Assembly (NCBI RefSeq): GCF_027944115.1
Contig: NZ_JAPJZI010000001.1
Span: forward strand, 3,906,001-3,970,000
Direction of reading: 5' to 3'
DNA length: 64,000 nt
Origin: Hoeflea prorocentri
GTDB taxonomy: Bacteria; Pseudomonadota; Alphaproteobacteria; Rhizobiales; Rhizobiaceae
A model generated the notes under the pieces. The model made no database searches. It had not been told where the DNA came from and saw only the letters and a program-made list of their open reading frames with translations. Of this stretch, positions 49,863 through 58,787 are shown piece after piece. The position numbers and the translations under genes are program-made. Numbering within the stretch: position 1 is the stretch's first letter; each line of letters starts with the position of its first letter.

Positions 49863-52574
49863 ATGATCACCACCGACAAGCTGGCTTCCAGGGAAAGCCG
49901 GGCCGCAGCAACGCCGATGATGGAACAGTTCATCGAAATCAAGGCCGACTATACGGACGCACTGCTGTTTTACCGGATGGGCGATTTTTATGAGCTGTTC
50001 TTTTCCGATGCGGTCGAGGCGGCCAGCACGCTTGGCATCACGTTGACCAAACGCGGGCAGCACCTTGGCGAAGATATCCCGATGTGCGGCGTTCCGGTCC
50101 ATGCCGCCGACGATTATCTGCAGAAACTGATCGCGCACGGCCACCGGGTTGCCGTATGCGAACAGACGGAAGACCCTGCCGAAGCAAAAAAACGCGGCTC
50201 CAAATCGGTGGTTCGCCGCGAAGTGGTGCGCCTTGTAACGCCCGGCACCCTGACCGAAGACAAGCTGCTGTCACCCGCCGAATCGAATTATCTCATGGCG
50301 CTTGCCCGGGTGAAGGGCCAGGGCGGTGGCGGTTTCGCACTGGCCTGGGTCGACATATCAACCGGAACGTTCCGGCTTGCTGAAACTGCTCAAGACCGCC
50401 TGGCGGCCGATGTCATGCGTGTCGACCCCAAGGAGCTGATCGTTTCCGAGCGGGTGTTTCATGACGAAGAACTGAGGCCCGTCTTCGACCTGATCGGCGC
50501 TTCCGTCTCGCCGCAGCCATCGGTGCTGTTCGACAGTTCCAGCGCAGAGGGGCGCATCAAGCGGTTTTTCGATGTTTCGACCATTGACGGTTTCGGCACG
50601 TTTTCCCGCGCCGAGCTCGCGGCGGCCGCAGCCGCCATTGCCTATGTCGAAAAAACGCAATTCGACGAGCGCCCGCCCCTGCGGCGGCCGGAGCGTGAGG
50701 TCGGCGGATCGAGCCTTTTCATCGATCCGGCCACGCGAACCAACCTGGAACTCGTCCGCACGCTTTCAGGCGACCGCAAGGGCGGGCTCCTCAGCGCCAT
50801 CGACCGGACGGTCACCGGCGGCGGGGGCAGGCTGCTGGCGGAACGGCTGATGTCGCCACTGACAGATCCGGCGTCGATTGACACACGGCTGGAATCGGTC
50901 TCCTGGTTCCTGGCGCAAACGGCCCTCACCGACGATGTGCGCGCGGCGCTCAAATCCGCACCGGATATGCCGCGCGCCTTGTCGCGTATTGCACTGAACC
51001 GAGGCGGTCCGCGCGATCTTGGCGCGATCCGCCAGGGCCTGCAGATGGCAAGAACCATTGCCGATCTGTTTGCAGCAAGCGAAACGCCGGAAGAGATCGG
51101 TCATTGCCTTTCCAGCCTTGCGGCCCTGCCGCCCGAATTGCTGGACCGGCTTGATACGGCGCTGGCGGACGAATTGCCTCTTCTGCGCCGCGATGGCGGC
51201 TTCGTGCGCAACGGGCATCACAATGAGCTGGATGAAATGCGGGCGCTGCGCGACGAATCGCGAAAGGTCATTGCCGGGCTGCAGGCTCAATATGCCGACG
51301 AGACCGGCGTCAAATCGCTCAAGATCAAGCACAACAATGTGCTCGGTTACTTCATTGAGGTCACGGCAAACAACGCGGCGGCGCTCACCGAGGGTGACGA
51401 GGCGAAGGCCCGCTTCATCCACCGCCAGACCATGGCCAACGCCATGCGGTTCACCACGACCGAGCTTGCGGACCTGGAAAGCCGCATCGCCAATGCCGCC
51501 GACCGCGCACTGACCATCGAACTGGCGATCTACGACACACTCACCGCCGCCGTCGTCGATGCGGCCGAGGCCGTTACCGGCGCAGCAGAAGCACTTGCCG
51601 TGCTCGATGTCTCGGCGGCGCTTGCGCAGCTCGCGGACGAGCAGGGCTATTGCAGGCCGCGCGTCGACACGTCACGCGCCTTCCAGGTGGTCGCCGGCCG
51701 GCATCCGGTTGTCGAACAGGCCCTGCGGCGTCAGGCAGAGGGACCGTTTGTCGCCAATGATTGCGACCTGTCGCCGAAGGAGAAGACCGAAGAAGGCGCG
51801 ATCTGGTTGCTGACGGGGCCGAATATGGGCGGTAAGTCAACGTTCCTGCGGCAGAATGCACTGATTGCGATCATGGCCCAGATGGGATCATTCGTTCCCG
51901 CCGGCAGCGTTCATATCGGCATTGTGGATCGGCTTTTCTCACGGGTGGGCGCGTCGGACGATCTTGCCCGCGGCCGCTCGACCTTCATGGTGGAAATGGT
52001 CGAGACGGCGGCGATCCTCAATCAGGCCAGCGACCGGTCACTGGTCATTCTCGACGAGATCGGCCGGGGAACGGCGACATTTGACGGGCTCTCCATCGCC
52101 TGGGCCGCCGTCGAACACCTGCACGAGGTCAACCGCTGCCGCGGCTTGTTCGCCACCCATTTTCACGAGCTGACGGTCCTTTCCGAAAAGCTTGAGCGAC
52201 TTTCCAACGCCACCATGCGGGTCAAGGAATGGGAAGGCGAGGTTATCTTTCTGCACGAGGTCGGGCCGGGCGCGGCCGACCGTTCCTACGGGATCCAGGT
52301 GGCCCGGCTCGCTGGCCTGCCTGAAGCCGTCGTCGCCCGCGCGCGCGACGTGCTTGGCCAGCTCGAAGAGGGCGAGCGCCAGAGCCCGGCCCATCAACTG
52401 ATCGACGACCTGCCGCTGTTTTCCGCCGAGGTCCGGCAGGAGCGCCCGGCGCCGGCCGGACGCAGCGAGGTCGAGACCGTATTGTCCGATATCAACCCGG
52501 ACGACATGACGCCGCGCGAGGCGCTTGAGGCTCTGTACGCCCTGCGGGGAAAACTTGATCCAGCAGGCAACTGA
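49863..52574 (+). CDS. mutS: DNA mismatch repair protein MutS
   Basis: A 903-residue mismatch-recognition ATPase. The mismatch-binding motif is [10 protein letters not shown] (FYE-type, preceded by YRMG) near residue 40. Walker A is [16 protein letters not shown], and [18 protein letters not shown] is the Walker B/signature region. The start is placed at MITTDKLAS; an in-frame extension to 49749 is possible but lacks a ribosome binding site. In many rhizobia mutS is next to glnD; here they are 19 kb apart. Confidence 0.95.
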   Translation: MITTDKLASRESRAAATPMMEQFIEIKADYTDALLFYRMGDFYELFFSDAVEAASTLGITLTKRGQHLGEDIPMCGVPVHAADDYLQKLIAHGHRVAVCEQTEDPAEAKKRGSKSVVRREVVRLVTPGTLTEDKLLSPAESNYLMALARVKGQGGGGFALAWVDISTGTFRLAETAQDRLAADVMRVDPKELIVSERVFHDEELRPVFDLIGASVSPQPSVLFDSSSAEGRIKRFFDVSTIDGFGTFSRAELAAAAAAIAYVEKTQFDERPPLRRPEREVGGSSLFIDPATRTNLELVRTLSGDRKGGLLSAIDRTVTGGGGRLLAERLMSPLTDPASIDTRLESVSWFLAQTALTDDVRAALKSAPDMPRALSRIALNRGGPRDLGAIRQGLQMARTIADLFAASETPEEIGHCLSSLAALPPELLDRLDTALADELPLLRRDGGFVRNGHHNELDEMRALRDESRKVIAGLQAQYADETGVKSLKIKHNNVLGYFIEVTANNAAALTEGDEAKARFIHRQTMANAMRFTTTELADLESRIANAADRALTIELAIYDTLTAAVVDAAEAVTGAAEALAVLDVSAALAQLADEQGYCRPRVDTSRAFQVVAGRHPVVEQALRRQAEGPFVANDCDLSPKEKTEEGAIWLLTGPNMGGKSTFLRQNALIAIMAQMGSFVPAGSVHIGIVDRLFSRVGASDDLARGRSTFMVEMVETAAILNQASDRSLVILDEIGRGTATFDGLSIAWAAVEHLHEVNRCRGLFATHFHELTVLSEKLERLSNATMRVKEWEGEVIFLHEVGPGAADRSYGIQVARLAGLPEAVVARARDVLGQLEEGERQSPAHQLIDDLPLFSAEVRQERPAPAGRSEVETVLSDINPDDMTPREALEALYALRGKLDPAGN

Positions 52575-52690
52575 GCGGCTGACGCGGCACGTCTCGGGCC
52601 GGCCGAACTCACCGGCATTGCACAGTGCACCAACAACGCTTTATCCTACCGCTGTCAGACACGTGTCGATACGCATCCAGGAGGCCGCCC

Positions 52691-53455
52691 ATGTCCGCTA
52701 TCGTCCAGCACCCGCACACGCATAACGATCCGCACTGGGATGTCCGCGTCGATCTGGCTGCCGTCTTTCGCTGGTCGGTGAAGATGAACTGGCATGAGGC
52801 TGTCGCCAACCATTTCTCGGCAGCGGTGAATGAGGACGGAACCCAGTTCCTGATGAACCGCGACCAGATACATTTCAGCCGGGTGACCGCATCGAACCTT
52901 CTGCTGCTGGACGCCAACGACCCGCAGACGATGGAGCTGCCCGACGCACCCGATCCGACGGCCTGGGGCCTTCATGCCGCCATTCATCGCAACTGCCCGC
53001 ATGCCCGGGTCGCGCTGCACGTGCATTCGAAATACTCAACAGTTCTGGCATGCCTTGCCGACAGCTCCATGCCGGCGATCGATCAGAACACGGCCATGTT
53101 CCACGACCGCGTCGTTATCGACGGGGATTTCGGCGGGCTTGCCTTTGAAGAGGAAGGCGAGCGTTGCTCGCAACTCTTTTCCGATCCCAAGAAGATCGTC
53201 ATGATCATGGGCAACCATGGTGTTCTGGTCATCGGCCAGACCGTGGCCGAAGCGTTCAACCGGCTCTACTATTTCGAACGGGCCGCTGAAACGCTGATCA
53301 CCGCTTACATGACACAAAAACCGCTTCGCGTGATACCGGACGATATCGCCGCGCAGGTCGCTGACGATCTTGAGAGCTACCCCGGGCATGCGGAGCGCCA
53401 CATGTCGGAGATCAAGCTGCTTCTGGACCGGGACGAGCCGGACTACGCCACATAG
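52691..53455 (+). CDS. class II aldolase/adducin family protein
   Basis: A 254-residue protein with the class II aldolase fold. The metal site is visible in VALHVHSKYSTVL, and the N-terminal NHFSAAVNEDGTQFLMN and the C-terminal IMGNHGVLVIG are typical. Substrates vary (fuculose-phosphate aldolase, ribulose-phosphate epimerase and decarboxylase-like roles) and cannot be chosen here. AGGAGG stands 6 bases before ATG. It is not evidently linked to the tor genes downstream. Confidence 0.87.
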   Translation: MSAIVQHPHTHNDPHWDVRVDLAAVFRWSVKMNWHEAVANHFSAAVNEDGTQFLMNRDQIHFSRVTASNLLLLDANDPQTMELPDAPDPTAWGLHAAIHRNCPHARVALHVHSKYSTVLACLADSSMPAIDQNTAMFHDRVVIDGDFGGLAFEEEGERCSQLFSDPKKIVMIMGNHGVLVIGQTVAEAFNRLYYFERAAETLITAYMTQKPLRVIPDDIAAQVADDLESYPGHAERHMSEIKLLLDRDEPDYAT

Positions 53456-53478
53456 AACCTATCTGCTCACCCGTACGA

Positions 53479-53520
53479 CCTTGGCATAGCCGGTTATGCT
53501 GCATATGCTAACAGCCAAGG
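53479..53520. repeat. inverted repeat upstream of the hybrid kinase gene
   Basis: CCTTGGC at 53479-53485 and GCCAAGG at 53514-53520 are perfect complements 28 bases apart, with an inner TAGC / GCTA pair. No T tract follows. It may be the end of the aldolase transcript or an operator. Confidence 0.4.
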
Positions 53521-53538
53521 ACTCGACCCAAAGGCGGT

Positions 53539-55881
53539 GTGACCATAGAAACTCTGCGCAATCTTATTAGGACCCATGAGAGCTGGCTGACCGAACGGGT
53601 GCTCGAACATGCCCGTGCGCATGGGTACAATATCGACAGTTCGACATTGGAGCAGCCCTGGCGGGCATCGATCTGCGGATTTTCAGAGCCCATGCAAGCC
53701 ACGCTCGCTGAAGATTTCTGGCCGCCGGAAATCAGCCGCCAAGCCGGTGATCGAGCAGAAACACTGACGGCGTTCTCCGTCGAAGAGGCGCGTCTGCACC
53801 GAAAGCGGGGCGTTCCACTCGATCAGTATATCGGGCTAACCAAATACTATCGGCGCGCCTATCTGGATCTGGTTGAAGAACATTTCCCGCCGGGAGAACA
53901 GGCTGATCGCTACAAACAGTTTGTCGATCTCTTTTTTGACAATGCCGAGATCACCATCTGCGCCGAGTGGGAGAAAATGGACACTTCTGCCGCGCTGCGC
54001 GAGGCCGCCCGGACAAACCGCGTTCTGACAAACGAGAAGAACAGGTATCTCACCATTTTCGAGAGCCTCAATGAACCCGTCATTATTGTCGACGAATCCG
54101 GACAGGTTACAAATGTCAATCTGGCGGCAAGCCTGCTCTTTGACAGCGATGCCATCTCGGGCCGGGGCTATTACGGCGACGATGTGGAACGGCGGCCAAA
54201 CCCTCAGATTGCCGCCCTGATCGAGGAGGCGGGCGAAGCGACTGAATTGGAGCACCAACTGGAAACGCTGCGCGGTGTGCGGACTTTCAATGTCAAGATA
54301 CAGCGCATGTTGGATGTCAGCGAAAAGTTTACCGGCACCGTTATCATTCTGTCGGACGTTACGGATTTCAGAGCCGCCCAACGCGCTTCTGAAGCTGCGA
54401 ACCGGGCAAAGTCGGCTTTTCTTGCCACGATGAGCCACGATATCCGCACACCGATCAACGGCATTCTCGGGATTGGAGAATTGCTGCGGGCCGCACCATT
54501 AAGCGGCGTGCAGAGCACCTATGTCGATGCGCTGTTGTCGTCGGGTGAGTTGCTTCTCGACCTGGTCAACGATGTCCTGGATTATTCGAAGCTTGAGGCC
54601 GGCGAAACCGAAGTCCATACGGTGGTTTTTGAACCCGGCAGGATGGTGGCGCGCGTTGCACGGTTGTCTATCGGCGAGGCCCGCCGAAAAGGCCTGGAAT
54701 TGACGGTCGAAGTTGCCGAGAACTGCCCGCCCCTGGTGGCCGCCGACAGCAGCAAGATACAACGTATCCTGCTCAACCTGATCAACAACGCTGTCAAGTT
54801 CACGCAGGAGGGATCGGTTACGATATCGATGGATGCCGCCGAAGGATGGCTTCATTTCGCCGTTCGCGATACCGGCCCAGGCATTCCGGAGGCTGACCGG
54901 GTGCGCGTTTTCGAACCTTTCGTGCAGCATCATGTATCAGGAGCAGAGCCGCCGCCGGGCACCGGGCTTGGCCTGACCATCTGCCGTCGCCTGGCCGATG
55001 CGCTCGGCGCGCAATTGACGCTTGAAGTGCCCGAAACCGGTGGTTCGATATTCCGGCTCGACTGCCCGGTGACCGAAGTCGAAGGGTCGGTCGGTGACGC
55101 CTCGTCCAAGGACGACACTGTACCACCGATGGACATCCTGCTTGTCGAGGACAATGAGATCAATACCCTCGTGATCGAAGGTTTCATGGAAAGCGACGGT
55201 CACCGCATCGATAATGTAACAAGCGGAGAGGCAGCCCTCGAACGGTTGAGCGAACGGTCCTACGGGCTGGTTCTGATGGACATTCGTCTGCAGGGCGTCG
55301 ACGGCTTCGAGACGATCCGGCATATCCGGTCGAGTGAGGAGCCCGCCGTCAATGCGCTGCCCATTCTGGTGCTGACGGCAGACCAGACCGATGAGGTCGC
55401 GCGCCTGTTTGCAGATTCGCGGGCCAACGCCTTTCTGGCAAAGCCGTTCAGCCGAAATGACTTGCGCCGCGCGGTGCAACGCGCCATTGGCGATTCATCG
55501 ACTTCTTCGGCGCAAGAGGTTCAAGCGGAAGATGAGATTCCCCTGCTGGATGAATCGGTTATCTCCGAACACCGCGAGATCATTGGCGCGGAACGAACCG
55601 GGCGTATTCTGGCTACGTTCCTGGATACAGCGGGGCATCATCAGGCCGCACTGCGCGAGGCTGTACGCACGGGCGACAACGCAGCTATGGCTCACATTGC
55701 CCATACGCTAAAGAGTGCGGCTGAAATGACCGGCCTCAGATATCTTGGACGCAATGCCGATACTGTGGAGCGTCGCGTCGTTGCCGGTTGCGGTGATGCG
55801 GAACTTGCTGAGATGGCCGAGACTTTGTGCCGCGAGATCGATCGGGCCATGGCAGCCGTGCGCAAGCTGACGGTCACATAG
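53539..55881 (+). CDS. hybrid sensor histidine kinase of the tor cluster (TorS-like, soluble)
   Basis: A 780-residue hybrid kinase. Residues 1-150 form an all-helical sensor-like region with no membrane segment, vaguely like RsbRD N-terminal domains. A PAS-like domain (170-280) is followed by HisKA with His300 (SHDIRTP), HATPase (DTGPGIPEADR, GTGLGLTICRRLADALG), a receiver with Asp581 (VLMDIRLQG) and an HPt domain with His722 (HIAHTLKSAAEM). The full HisKA-REC-HPt relay is the TorS architecture, but E. coli TorS is membrane-bound and uses TorT. The start is GTG after AAAGGCGGT. It is convergent with torR. Naming it torS is by context only. Confidence 0.8.
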   Translation: MTIETLRNLIRTHESWLTERVLEHARAHGYNIDSSTLEQPWRASICGFSEPMQATLAEDFWPPEISRQAGDRAETLTAFSVEEARLHRKRGVPLDQYIGLTKYYRRAYLDLVEEHFPPGEQADRYKQFVDLFFDNAEITICAEWEKMDTSAALREAARTNRVLTNEKNRYLTIFESLNEPVIIVDESGQVTNVNLAASLLFDSDAISGRGYYGDDVERRPNPQIAALIEEAGEATELEHQLETLRGVRTFNVKIQRMLDVSEKFTGTVIILSDVTDFRAAQRASEAANRAKSAFLATMSHDIRTPINGILGIGELLRAAPLSGVQSTYVDALLSSGELLLDLVNDVLDYSKLEAGETEVHTVVFEPGRMVARVARLSIGEARRKGLELTVEVAENCPPLVAADSSKIQRILLNLINNAVKFTQEGSVTISMDAAEGWLHFAVRDTGPGIPEADRVRVFEPFVQHHVSGAEPPPGTGLGLTICRRLADALGAQLTLEVPETGGSIFRLDCPVTEVEGSVGDASSKDDTVPPMDILLVEDNEINTLVIEGFMESDGHRIDNVTSGEAALERLSERSYGLVLMDIRLQGVDGFETIRHIRSSEEPAVNALPILVLTADQTDEVARLFADSRANAFLAKPFSRNDLRRAVQRAIGDSSTSSAQEVQAEDEIPLLDESVISEHREIIGAERTGRILATFLDTAGHHQAALREAVRTGDNAAMAHIAHTLKSAAEMTGLRYLGRNADTVERRVVAGCGDAELAEMAETLCREIDRAMAAVRKLTVT

Positions 55882-55894
55882 TCAAAGCGATCCG

Positions 55895-56659
55895 TCAGCG
55901 ATTGACAAAGGCGGCTCCGGGATCAACAGAGGCCTGCGTCCTTTGCTTGGCGTCTGATGCCGGAGGAACAAACATATAGCCTACACCGTGAACCGTGATC
56001 AGTCGGCGCGGTTCCTTGGGATCGGCTTCAATCTTGCGGCGCAAGCGCCCGATCAGCACATCGATCGTGCGGTCATAGGGATCGCCGTCACGATGGCTGA
56101 CATGATCGAGCAGGCTGTCACGTGTCATTGCGCGTCCGGCGCAGTTGACCAGGATGGCGAGAAGATCGAACTCACCCCTGGTCAGCGTGACATCCCTGCC
56201 TTCAGGCGATGTCAAGCGGCGCGCTGTCTTGTCCAACATCCAACCGTCGAAGTAGAGCGCGCTGTCCTGAGCGACAGCGATGCGGGCGGCGCGGGTCAGC
56301 CGGATCAGGTTCTTGGCGCGTGCCATAAGCTCTCGCGCGTTGAACGGTTTGGTCACATAGTCGTGCGCACCCAGTTCCAGCCCAAGGATGCGGTCTAAAG
56401 CGTCGGTTTTGCCGGTTACCATGATAACCGCGACATCGGATGTGCGCCTGAGTTCACGCAACAGCGAAAACCCGTCCTCTCCAGGCAGGTTGATGTCCAG
56501 CAGGATCAGATCAACCGGAGTGTTGGCGAGCCTCTTCCACATCGCTTCGCCATCTTCTGCTTCGGTTACGCGATACTTGGCCGCCTCAAAATAGGAGGCC
56601 AGCGTGGCGCGGGCCACCGGATCGTCCTCAACGACCAGAATGTGATGCGGATCGATCAT
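55895..56659 (-). CDS. torR: OmpR-family response regulator, TorR-like
   Basis: A 254-residue regulator with a receiver domain (Asp55 in LILLDINLPGEDG; Lys in YVTKPFNARELM) and an OmpR-type winged helix (about 145-235; VTLTRGEFDLLAILVNCAGRA, VLIGRLRRKIEADP). It is divergent from torC, convergent with the hybrid kinase, the same layout as in E. coli and Rhodobacter (TorR/DorR). The ATG at 56659 lacks a strong ribosome binding site; a longer frame to 56722 would start inside the promoter repeats. It likely binds the repeats between itself and torC. Confidence 0.86.
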   Translation of the reverse strand: MIDPHHILVVEDDPVARATLASYFEAAKYRVTEAEDGEAMWKRLANTPVDLILLDINLPGEDGFSLLRELRRTSDVAVIMVTGKTDALDRILGLELGAHDYVTKPFNARELMARAKNLIRLTRAARIAVAQDSALYFDGWMLDKTARRLTSPEGRDVTLTRGEFDLLAILVNCAGRAMTRDSLLDHVSHRDGDPYDRTIDVLIGRLRRKIEADPKEPRRLITVHGVGYMFVPPASDAKQRTQASVDPGAAFVNR

Positions 56660-56691
56660 TGGTACTCGCTGCTCTGCTTGGCTAGGGTTGT

Positions 56692-56751
56692 TTGCACTCT
56701 GTTTACATTTTTTTACACACAATTAAACCGGTTGAGCAAGCGGGTTTACAC
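56692..56751. promoter_or_regulatory. candidate TorR-binding direct repeats upstream of torC
   Basis: TTGCAC (56692), TTACAT (56703), TTACAC (56713), the degenerate TTAAAC (56723) and TTACAC (56746) are all in the same orientation. The first four are 10 to 11 bases apart and the last is two turns further on. The same motif recurs before torA. It lies in the torR-torC spacer, so it could act on both genes. Confidence 0.6.
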
Positions 56752-56800
56752 CGATCCTCTAAAGAAGATGTGACATCATCGACCTTGAGGGAGAATCTCT

Positions 56801-57970
56801 GTGCGACGCTTGTGGCAGCTTTTCTGGAGACCCAGCACCAAATACGGACTCGGTGTACTTCTGGTCATTGGCGGTATCGGTGGCGTGATCTTTTGGGGCG
56901 GTTTTAATACCGCGATGGAAGCCACGAATACCATGGGCTTCTGCATCACGTGTCACGAGATGGAAGCCAACGTTTACGAGGAATACAAAAAGACGGTTCA
57001 CTACCAGAACGCGTCCGGTGTGCGCGCGACGTGTTCGGACTGCCACGTACCCAAGGACTGGACCCACAAATTCGTACGCAAAGTCTACGCGACCCGCGAA
57101 CTCTACCACCACTTTGTCGGCACCATCGATACGCCCGAGAAATTCGAGGCGCATCGTCCGGAAATGGCCAAAAGGGTCTGGGCTTCGATGGAGGCGACAG
57201 ATTCGCGTGAATGCCGCAACTGCCACACTTTTGAAGCGATGGACTTCACAAAACAGTCCACCAAAGCCGCCCAGGAGATGAGCAAAGCCCATCAGACCGG
57301 GCAGGGAACCTGCATCGACTGTCACAAGGGCATTGCGCACAAAATGCCTGATCTGTCAGCCGGCTTCAAGAAAACCTTCGAGGATCTTCAGGCGCTCGCG
57401 CAGATTTCAAATAATGATGCTGACGTCCTTTACACCATCGCCACCACAAGCGCCTATCTGTCCGCCGACGAGATCGAAGCAGGCGGACGTGGCGCCGGAA
57501 CCCTTTTGCCGGCAACCGGCCTGAAGGTTCTCGAGCGCAAGGGCGATGCGCTTAAGGTCCGCCTCGAAGGCTGGCAGCAGGACGGTGCCGACCGGGTGAT
57601 CTATGCCCGGATGGGACACCGGATCTTCGAGGCGGCCCTGACGCCGGGCGCGATCGAGCAAGTCCAACGCCGCGAAACGCTCGTCGACACGAACACGGAT
57701 CTGACCTGGCACCAGGTCGATATCGACCTGTGGGTGGGTTCTGGCAACATGATCGCTGATCCGGACAGGCTGTGGGCCTATGGCGAAGAAATGCATGTTG
57801 CAAGTTGCTCGACCTGCCATTCCCTGCACGAGGCGGATGGACATCTGGCCAATCAGTGGATCGGTGTCATCAAGGCAATGGAGCGTTTCATCACACTCGA
57901 CAAGGAAGAAACCCGCATGTTGCAAAAATATCTTCAGCTCCACGCCTCAGACGTCCAGCGGGGCTCCTGA
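56801..57970 (+). CDS. torC: pentaheme c-type cytochrome TorC
   Basis: A 389-residue membrane-anchored cytochrome of the NapC/NirT-TorC type that passes electrons from the quinol pool to periplasmic TorA. One N-terminal helix (about 15-35) anchors it. Four CxxCH motifs at residues 48, 78, 138 and 171 belong to the NapC-like domain and a fifth at 336 (CSTCH) lies in the TorC-specific C-terminal domain. The length equals E. coli TorC. The start is GTG after GAGGGAG. Its stop overlaps the torD start by one base (TGATG). Confidence 0.93.
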   Translation: MRRLWQLFWRPSTKYGLGVLLVIGGIGGVIFWGGFNTAMEATNTMGFCITCHEMEANVYEEYKKTVHYQNASGVRATCSDCHVPKDWTHKFVRKVYATRELYHHFVGTIDTPEKFEAHRPEMAKRVWASMEATDSRECRNCHTFEAMDFTKQSTKAAQEMSKAHQTGQGTCIDCHKGIAHKMPDLSAGFKKTFEDLQALAQISNNDADVLYTIATTSAYLSADEIEAGGRGAGTLLPATGLKVLERKGDALKVRLEGWQQDGADRVIYARMGHRIFEAALTPGAIEQVQRRETLVDTNTDLTWHQVDIDLWVGSGNMIADPDRLWAYGEEMHVASCSTCHSLHEADGHLANQWIGVIKAMERFITLDKEETRMLQKYLQLHASDVQRGS

Positions 57971-58635
57971 TGCAGACCGAGAACGCAGCACCCGACATCG
58001 TTTCAACCGTGGGCACAACAACCCTCGAGCTGTCGGGTGCGGAACGCGCCGGCATATATCGATGGCTCTCCGGCTTATTCGCACAGGAACCGACATTCGC
58101 GACATTGCGGGTCTATAAAGCCGCTGACGGCATGACGCTTCTGGATGAGTTGAGTGCGATTGAAGCACTTGCACCGGCCGCCGAGGCTATTCGCACCCGG
58201 GTCTCAGGCGCGCCGCATCGCGATCTGAAAACGATCTCACTTGATCTCTCCGGCGAATTCGCACGGCTCTTTCTCGGTGTCGGCGGACGGCGTAGCGCAC
58301 CCCCCTATCAATCCTTTTACGCCGGTGCTGACGGCCGCCTGATGCAACAGACAGCCGGCGCGATGCAGGACGAGCTGCAGAAAATCGACGCACGTCTGAC
58401 CAAGAGCTTTGCCGAATTGCCGGACCACATATCGGTGCAACTGGCGGTGATGAGCGAACTCGCACTAACCGCAAGTCCGGCCAAACAGGTCGATTATCTT
58501 GAACATCGGCTTCTTGACTGGATCGGTGCGTTCCGTGACCGATGCCATGCCGCCGCCCCGGAGAGTTTCTACACGGTCGCGGCTGGTGCACTTGTCGATT
58601 TTGTTCGGGCGGATGCTGCGTCCCTGAGCGCCTGA
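57970..58635 (+). CDS. torD: TorD-family molybdoenzyme chaperone
   Basis: A 221-residue all-helical chaperone that binds the TorA signal peptide and apo-enzyme and helps cofactor insertion. The conserved patterns LSGEFARLFLG and the PPYQSFYAG segment fit the TorD/DmsD family (E-Y-x-R-L-F-hG; P-x-x-S-x-Y). Translation is coupled to torC by the TGATG overlap. A 152-base spacer with promoter-like repeats separates it from torA, so the order torC-torD-torA differs from E. coli torCAD. Confidence 0.9.
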   Translation: MQTENAAPDIVSTVGTTTLELSGAERAGIYRWLSGLFAQEPTFATLRVYKAADGMTLLDELSAIEALAPAAEAIRTRVSGAPHRDLKTISLDLSGEFARLFLGVGGRRSAPPYQSFYAGADGRLMQQTAGAMQDELQKIDARLTKSFAELPDHISVQLAVMSELALTASPAKQVDYLEHRLLDWIGAFRDRCHAAAPESFYTVAAGALVDFVRADAASLSA

Positions 58636-58668
58636 AGGGCCTGGCACGCAGCATCCAGAACCCACGAA

Positions 58669-58706
58669 TTTACACCCTGTTTACACGATTTTACAGCGCG
58701 TTCACG
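58669..58706 (+). promoter_or_regulatory. candidate TorR-binding direct repeats upstream of torA
   Basis: TTACAC (58670), TTACAC (58681), TTACAG (58691) and TTCACG (58701) stand in a row, 10 or 11 bases apart. They are about 85-120 bases before the torA start and match the repeats in front of torC. torA may therefore have its own TorR-controlled promoter. Confidence 0.65.
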
Positions 58707-58787
58707 GGCCACAGGAACGTCATTCACTCCGCTTGGCTAGGCTTATGCCGTCCGGCGCATGCCGCCAATAATCCCTGAGGAGCGACC

